The position numbers were made by a program, and so were the translations under genes. The notes below the pieces were generated by a model. That model had not been told where the DNA came from, searched no databases, and saw only the letters and a list, made by a program, of their open reading frames with translations. Positions 58,530 to 64,000 of a DNA stretch of 64,000 bases are shown one piece after another. Each line of letters opens with the position of its first letter. Positions within the stretch are counted from its first letter, which is position 1. Source of the stretch: Neurospora tetraspora (Eukaryota; Ascomycota; Sordariomycetes; Sordariales; Sordariaceae); the NCBI RefSeq assembly GCF_033439725.1, contig NW_026944384.1, positions 6,262,001-6,326,000 of the forward strand, given 5' to 3'.

Positions 58530-60526
58530 CGCAAAACTCTCGTCATCTTCCCAAAAATAACAGTACCAGACCCTTCCGTATATGCACGGTTATTGCTGGT
58601 AAGTTACGACTGAGTGAAAGTGAAGGTAGTAGAGAACGAGCATTAGATTGTACATCCCTCCAAAACGCAATCCCGGCCGTCTCCCATCCCAACTCTTCAA
58701 GCGGTCTTGAGCCTGGCCTGAGGCCCAAAATGTACAACCAAGCCCGCCCGCCCGCAACCTAGCCCCTCCCCTACAGGGTATATGTTATCAATTCCCGTGT
58801 GACCCAGAACGTGACAAGCTGGGTAGAATGGCGCAGTGGTCATGGGTGTCGTCGGTTCCTTCACTTTCTCTTCCTTCCTTCCTGCCCCGGCTTCTGTGTA
58901 CGCTGTAAGTTTGGTGCGGGTGTAAGTCCACTTGCCTTCCTTTTTTCTTTTTGGAACTTTTCTGCTGTTGAACAGTTGAAGAAAGATTAGCAGTAATACT
59001 GTGGTTGAGCAGCAGGCGGGCGGGTTGATTATCATTTGTTGTCAACACGAACGTCAGGGCTAGCTAGAATTTTGTCGGAGTTGGGAGGAGTTGGACCAAA
59101 TGGAAAAAGAAAAGGGGGAAAATGGGGGAACGACAACAAAGGGGGTTGAGCTAAGCATCAAAACGAAGGTAAAAGTAGCAAGACCGAAGGAGTGGAAAGC
59201 AAAGGGGGAAGAAGTAAAAGTGCCTCAGATAGCCACCAAGCGTAGAGTAATCCCCCAGTTCGGACCACGACGCCTTCGACTCATTCAAGTACTTGGTACT
59301 GGCGAGACAGCGGCTACAGTGTTTATGTCTGCCTAGGGTCAGACATGCTTCCCGACGGGATGAAAGGATCAACTTTCGATTGATCATCGATCAACTCAAT
59401 GAGCGATTAACGATCCAACGACGAGCAACTGCGATTTCGACCAGAAGGCGTTCAACACCATCCCACCAACCCCTCTTCACCATCCCATCAACCCATCAAC
59501 CCGACTCAGCTCACCCCATCCATCAATCCCATCCCAAGACCAGAGGCAATCGACCACGAAGCAGAAAAAGCGGCACTGGAGGGGCCTGGAGAACACCCGT
59601 TCCATTCACGCCCTTTTGCAGAGGATCGATCTTTGATCTTGGTGATTGGTCATGATAGATGGGGTTGGGCTGGGGAGCAGGAGTGAGAAAGGACTGCGAG
59701 TGCGAGATCTCGCAACCCACGCAAAGCAAAAAGCGGCACTGGTGCACGTAGCTTCTCCATTCAACGCTTTTGCTTTGGCACTCTTTGATGGATGGATGGG
59801 GCGTGGGTTGGGTGATGATGGAGGACTAGGGGGCTCAGGGAGATGTCCACGAGGCGTTGAAAGTAGTCGAGGAGTCGTTGGCGGTTGTCTCAGCAAGGGG
59901 TTCTTTCGAACCCACGAGCGAGACAAGCTTGCAAACACGCAAGCCTACCGATAATCAACCAGCAACAAGCAACCAACCAACCCAGTAAGCTCGCAAGCGT
60001 ACGTAGAGTGAATTGAACGGAAGAAGAAGGGTTATCGGTCGACGGTAGCGGCTCAGTTACGCTGGTGTGCCTATCTTTCCTTCCGTTGCTTCGAACTCTT
60101 TCACGCTCGGCCTGCTGGGCGGGGTGGTAGCTGGCCGGCAAGGTGGCAAGCAAAGCAAGCAAGCGAACAGTGAGGATTGCCAAGTGAGAAGGGTTATTGG
60201 AGAGACCTAGAGGATTTCCGGGGGGTCGGTGGATCATCTCCTATTCACCCTAGTGCTCCTGCCTTCTGTTTTGGGGTTTCCTCTTCTGTTGCTTGTCTGC
60301 TCCATGTCTGCTCCATGTTGGAACTCGACTCTCGATTGACCTCGACTGACATCGACTGACCTCATTGACTTCCTCAGCCTACTTCTGCTCCTGTCTTGAC
60401 CGTCTTGGACGGATCATAGACGGATTGAAGCGGCATCAGACACTCCATTTCCCTTTCCCGTTGAGTCCCACGTTCTTTGATCCTCGATTGTTGGTCGTAG
60501 ACCGTTCAGCGTCGTAGTCGACCGCT

Positions 60527-60569
60527 CGTTGATCGTTCATCGTTCGTTGATCGTTCATCGTTCGTTGAT
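60527..60569. repeat. 18-bp tandem repeat, about 2.4 units
   Basis: The unit CGTTGATCGTTCATCGTT is repeated twice exactly and followed by CGTTGAT. Confidence 0.9.
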
Positions 60570-62447
60570 ACAAGTTGATCCCTCCGTCGGGTCATCTCGG
60601 AGTCGAACACACCACCAGGCGTCGTTTTGACGAGGAGACTTTGCGTCAACAGCATCGTCAGAGATGGTGTTGGTGGCTCGAGTCGAGATGAAGTGGCTTT
60701 GGTTATTTCATCATTGGCTTTGATTTTTGTGAAGCAAAACGAACGGAAAGGAAACAGATCACGCTAGAGGGGGGAGGAGAAAAATAGCAGAGGGGTGGAA
60801 AGGATAGACTGTAGGTTGAGAGTGGCATAGAAGCTTTTGGTTGATGGTTGTTGACACGCTCGGATGATGGTGGCGTTGAATATCGTGTTGTTACTGAACC
60901 GATTGTTCTGTGTGTTTTCTGTGATGTGTTTCGAGGGTGCGGTGACTGAAGCGACTATTGGTCTTTGAGGAGGCACGAGACGACAATGGACTATGAACAA
61001 CGACGAGAAGTGGAGTTTCGGAGGACACAGTCATAGAGCAGAGTTGGACGCAACATAGTGGATTGGTCGGCTGGAAGGGCACGCATGCGTGGTAACAGAG
61101 ACGTTGAAGGGAGGACGGAACGAAAGGAAAAGTGGACGAGAGCTAGTTGATGTTCTTCATGGAGTCTGGCTGGCGAGACCTCGGTGTGCGGGACTGGGCG
61201 GGCGGGAAGGCGGGGGGGGGGGGAAACGAAGACGGAGACAGAGACAGAGGAAGAAACGGATGTAGCGTCGATATGCTAACCGATGATACTGGGTACGAAA
61301 AATGTGAGAGTGAGGATGTGTCGAGGTGTCGAGGTGTTGAGATGTTGAGGTATTAATGGAGGACTGTGTCGGGTATCGAGACGAAGTTATGAAGGGAGAT
61401 TGTGTGTTGAAGAGGATGGAGGAGAAAAAAAGGGAAGAGAATCTGGGGAGAAGCAGGTCTTTTTATCCCCTCCAGCCCCAGTCGAAGGCGAATTTACCCC
61501 AGGCTGTAAAGGCCACATGCCCTGATTCCAACACGCAGAACAAGAAATGAACTGAAGCATGTCTGTGGAGCCGGACACTGATGCAGAGGGGATGCAGTTC
61601 TCACGAACTCGCTTCTGCGCAAAGCAGCGAAGCTGTGAAGCTGCCCAGATGTCTGGATGCTATGATAGGTAACAAACGGGAGCGATCAGACTGGGACTCG
61701 CGAAAGATGTGGTGGAAAGACTCAGCTAGAAAAGGTGGTATGAGGAGTGAACAAAGGCGATCCACTCGTCAAGCTGGGGAAATTGTTGCCAGAGGAAGAA
61801 AATGAAGTTTCTTCCGGTCGCCCCTTCCTCGTTAGAAAGGAGCGGAGAACCGGGCCTTGAGGGTTGCAGGCCGCGGGGCAGATTCGTCGCCTCCACAGCA
61901 AGCAATGCACAACAGAAGCAGAAGCAAAGGAACCAAGGAAGAAATGGAACTTGATGACATGCGATGCAATGCAATAAAAGACAGGTTCTGGTCGGTAAGT
62001 CAGTCAGGTCAGTGTGGACGCCGACAGCTGACAAGTTGAAGGAGAAGGATTGGAAAACACAAGACACGCAGACACGAGACGCAAGAATGAGAGCACGAAA
62101 ACAAGAGAGCTGCGGGCATTGCGACGTGAAGAGATAAACTGAGATTAAGTATATAAAGCGTGGGTATTTAACGAGAGAGATCTAAATGTGCGAGAGCCCA
62201 AGGTAGAAACGATTGAACCCGTGAATGAAAGAAGAGAAGAAAGATGCAAATGCTGCCACCGACCACCCAAGCCCAAACCAGAACGCCGTTGTAAGCCAAA
62301 AGACAACAAACCGTAACTCCGAACCGTGACCACTCCCCCAAGTTTTCATCACCGACAACCAAAGATTAGCACCCGATTTGACTTGCTCAAGTCCCCTTCC
62401 CCCTCCCCTTCTTCCTTCCCGTCACCACCAACCCTGCCATATAGCAT

Positions 62448-63247
62448 CTACTCCTCATAAAACCAATAAAAAGCCGTATACGGCACACTCTGCACTCCCG
62501 TCCCCGCAACAGCACACCCCTCCGAATTGCCCCCCGCCGTCAAAACCCTGTACACCAAATTCACTCCCTTACTCTCCCCCTTCTTACTATCCGTCAACCT
62601 CAACCACGCCACAGCCCCCGTATCCAACACGCCCTTATCCGCATCTTTAGGCGCGCTGACATCACCCGTCTTCAACACGCTGGCCCTCATCCCGGAAGCA
62701 TCCAGATCAAACGTTGGCGTGCCAGTCGAATCGAAGAAGTGGTGCCCCGCGTACTTGAGGGATGGGTAGTCGGCTAGTCCCTTGAGGTCGTCGTGCGCGG
62801 GGAAAGGAGCGGTGGTGTCGGCTGAGTAAGAGGAGTTGGAGGGCCGGTTTAGGGGCACGGGGCGGTCCCAGAGGAGGAGGTGGGGGAGGGAGTTGAAGGC
62901 ATTGGAGGACAAAGCGGTTTTGGAGAGGCCCGGGTAGAGGGTGGTGACGTCGTAGAGGACGGCGAGAGCGCCGGTGGCGGAGGGGGTGGCATCGGGTGCG
63001 CTGCAGGTGTAATTTTGGATGCCGTGGCCGAGGGCGATTTTCTTGAGGCGGGCGGTGGGGGAGGGGGCTACGAGGTCATCGCCTGTGATGATGAGTTAGT
63101 GAAAGTTGACGAGGGAGGGAAGTGAATGGGGGACTAACCTCCTGTGCTGGGAAGAGTTGGTGTTAGGGATTTGCAGGGACCCTTTGTGGGAGCAGCGTAT
63201 GCTATTGTTGTGAAGGCAGCAAGCAGCAGGCTCTTTGTGGAAACCAT
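62448..63247 (-). CDS. Secreted DUF3455-family protein
   Basis: Exon 1 is 63247-63139, the intron is 63138-63083 (56 nt, GTTAGT...CACAG) and exon 2 is 63082-62448, giving 247 aa. Exon 1 encodes a signal peptide (MVSTKSLLLAAFTTIAYAAP) and a short linker. Exon 2 starts GDDLVAPSPTARLKKIALGH and carries the family hallmark GIQNYTC with GALAVLYDVTTLYPG, followed by the later blocks GHHFFDSTGTPTFDL, GVNLVYRVLTAGG and the end YTAFYWFYEE. DUF3455 proteins are common secreted proteins of ascomycetes, sometimes called malate dehydrogenase-like in annotations without good reason. The function is unknown. The signal peptide and absence of membrane helices support export. Confidence 0.9.
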
Positions 63248-64000
63248 TTTGACTGTTAGAAGTCGTGAAGTGATGGTCGAGTGTCGAGAAGCTTTTGATG
63301 GAGGATGAAGCAAGTATTAAAGCTTCGAGAAGGCGTGAGATCAACCGACCAAGGGGATAAGGGTTGAGTAACAAGACGGCGTAGACAAGACAAGACTAAG
63401 ACCGATGATCATGACTCCAAAAAGTTGGGATAAAAACGGCAGGCTTCCGAAGTATATATGGTAACCCAGCGAGGCAGAGACTAAGAGTGGGTGTGAGTGG
63501 GTGGTGTGGACCGGGGCCGGATCTTAGGCCATTGACCGGGGATAATGGTGAGGACGGGGGTCAGAACGTGGCTGTCAACACTAGTCTAAGCACGGCCGGT
63601 TGTCCGCTGACCTGGACAAGGGCGAGGCCCAGGGTAGTGACCGGGGCAATATTGTACTGTAGAAAAGAAGCAAACACATCTCTAAGCGATATGCAGAACC
63701 AGTTGAATGGGTCTGAAGGGGCTCTGACAGTGTTGTTTTGTCTTTCTGCAGGAGGAGAACAACCGTGTGTTCTCTTACACTGGCAAAAAGATGTCGTGAT
63801 GATCCGGGGAAGATGGATGAGGAGGATGGATGAGGCCCATGCTCATATCTCATGTCCCATGTAGTAGTATTGATACTATGCTAAGACAGAAGAGAAAGGC
63901 AATTTTTAAGCGGCCGTTTGTGAGTTAAGATGAAGGATGAAAGGTATCCGTTCGCAAAGTGTACGTACCCATGAGGCTTCAATATTGCAACCTATAGCTC
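63248..64000. promoter_or_regulatory. Upstream region of the DUF3455 gene to the window end
   Basis: Likely promoter and 5' UTR; a TATATATGG-like word occurs at about 63453-63461, some 210 bp upstream of the ATG. No other gene is supported. Confidence 0.4.

Larger units (their letters stand above)
57634..62447. other. 4.8-kb region without a recognised gene
   Basis: It contains four AGCGGCGGGC words (57737-57831), an AT-rich stretch (58255-58345), a foldback repeat (58357-58529) and an 18-bp tandem repeat (60527-60569). Frames are all under about 120 codons. A minus-strand frame at 59606-59938 begins like a mitochondrial presequence but has no conserved continuation. No gene is called. Confidence 0.4.

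Noticed and set aside
59606-59938. 110-codon minus frame starting like a mitochondrial presequence
   Set aside because: Only the first 30 residues look targeted; the rest is not conserved-looking and no exon continues it.

Overview
The window looks like euchromatic nuclear DNA of a filamentous ascomycete, most likely Neurospora or a close Sordariales relative. Genes have short introns (mostly 57-123 nt) with GTATGT/GTAAGT-type donors, CTAAC-like branch points and C/T-AG acceptors. Intergenic spaces are large (1-5 kb) and near 50% GC. One gene matches the cell-wall-integrity MAP kinase MAK-1 of Neurospora. There is no rRNA operon, prophage, CRISPR array or operon, and I saw no retrotransposon. 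Species was not proven from the sequence.

Layout. 0-3 kb: a long conserved fungal protein of unknown function, possibly cut at the left edge. 4.6 kb: an intron-containing tRNA-Asp(GTC). 5.3-7.3 kb (-): secreted GH71 alpha-1,3-glucanase with C-terminal Cys-rich repeats. 7.3-10.9 kb: no recognised gene. 10.9-12.8 kb (-): alpha-arrestin, divergent from the 18S rRNA dimethylase DIM1 (13.5-14.8 kb, +). 15-20.2 kb: an accessory stretch with weak, duplicated and decayed ORFs, a 465-bp hAT-type MITE with an 8-bp target duplication, and a small Lys-rich ORF that contains an inverted copy of its own N-terminal coding segment. 21.5-22.2 kb (+): TMEM234-like membrane protein. 23.4-24.6 kb (-): small unknown protein. 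28.6-29.9 kb (-): 20S proteasome alpha-1, divergent from a WKF-domain nucleolar protein (30.9-32.2 kb, +). 33.1-34.6 kb (-): SIS-domain sugar-phosphate isomerase-like protein. 37.9-38.5 kb (+): low-molecular-weight tyrosine phosphatase. 40.6-42.2 kb (+): mak-1. 43.2-44.9 kb (-): UTP15, divergent from a large MIZ/SP-RING SUMO-ligase-like gene (47.2-51.0 kb, +). 54.2-56.9 kb (+): C2-domain Fic1/Inn1-like cytokinesis protein. 57.5 kb (-): a tRNA-like Pol III gene. 58.4 kb: a foldback repeat. 62.4-63.2 kb (-): secreted DUF3455 protein.

The genes are independent units. Themes recur: ribosome biogenesis (DIM1, UTP15, the WKF protein), cell wall and septum (mak-1, GH71, Fic1-like) and protein turnover or modification (proteasome alpha-1, arrestin, SP-RING). 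This is gene neighbourhood only and does not show co-regulation. Exon boundaries were read by eye from splice signals and checked for frame; all spliced models given as CDS sum to whole codons.
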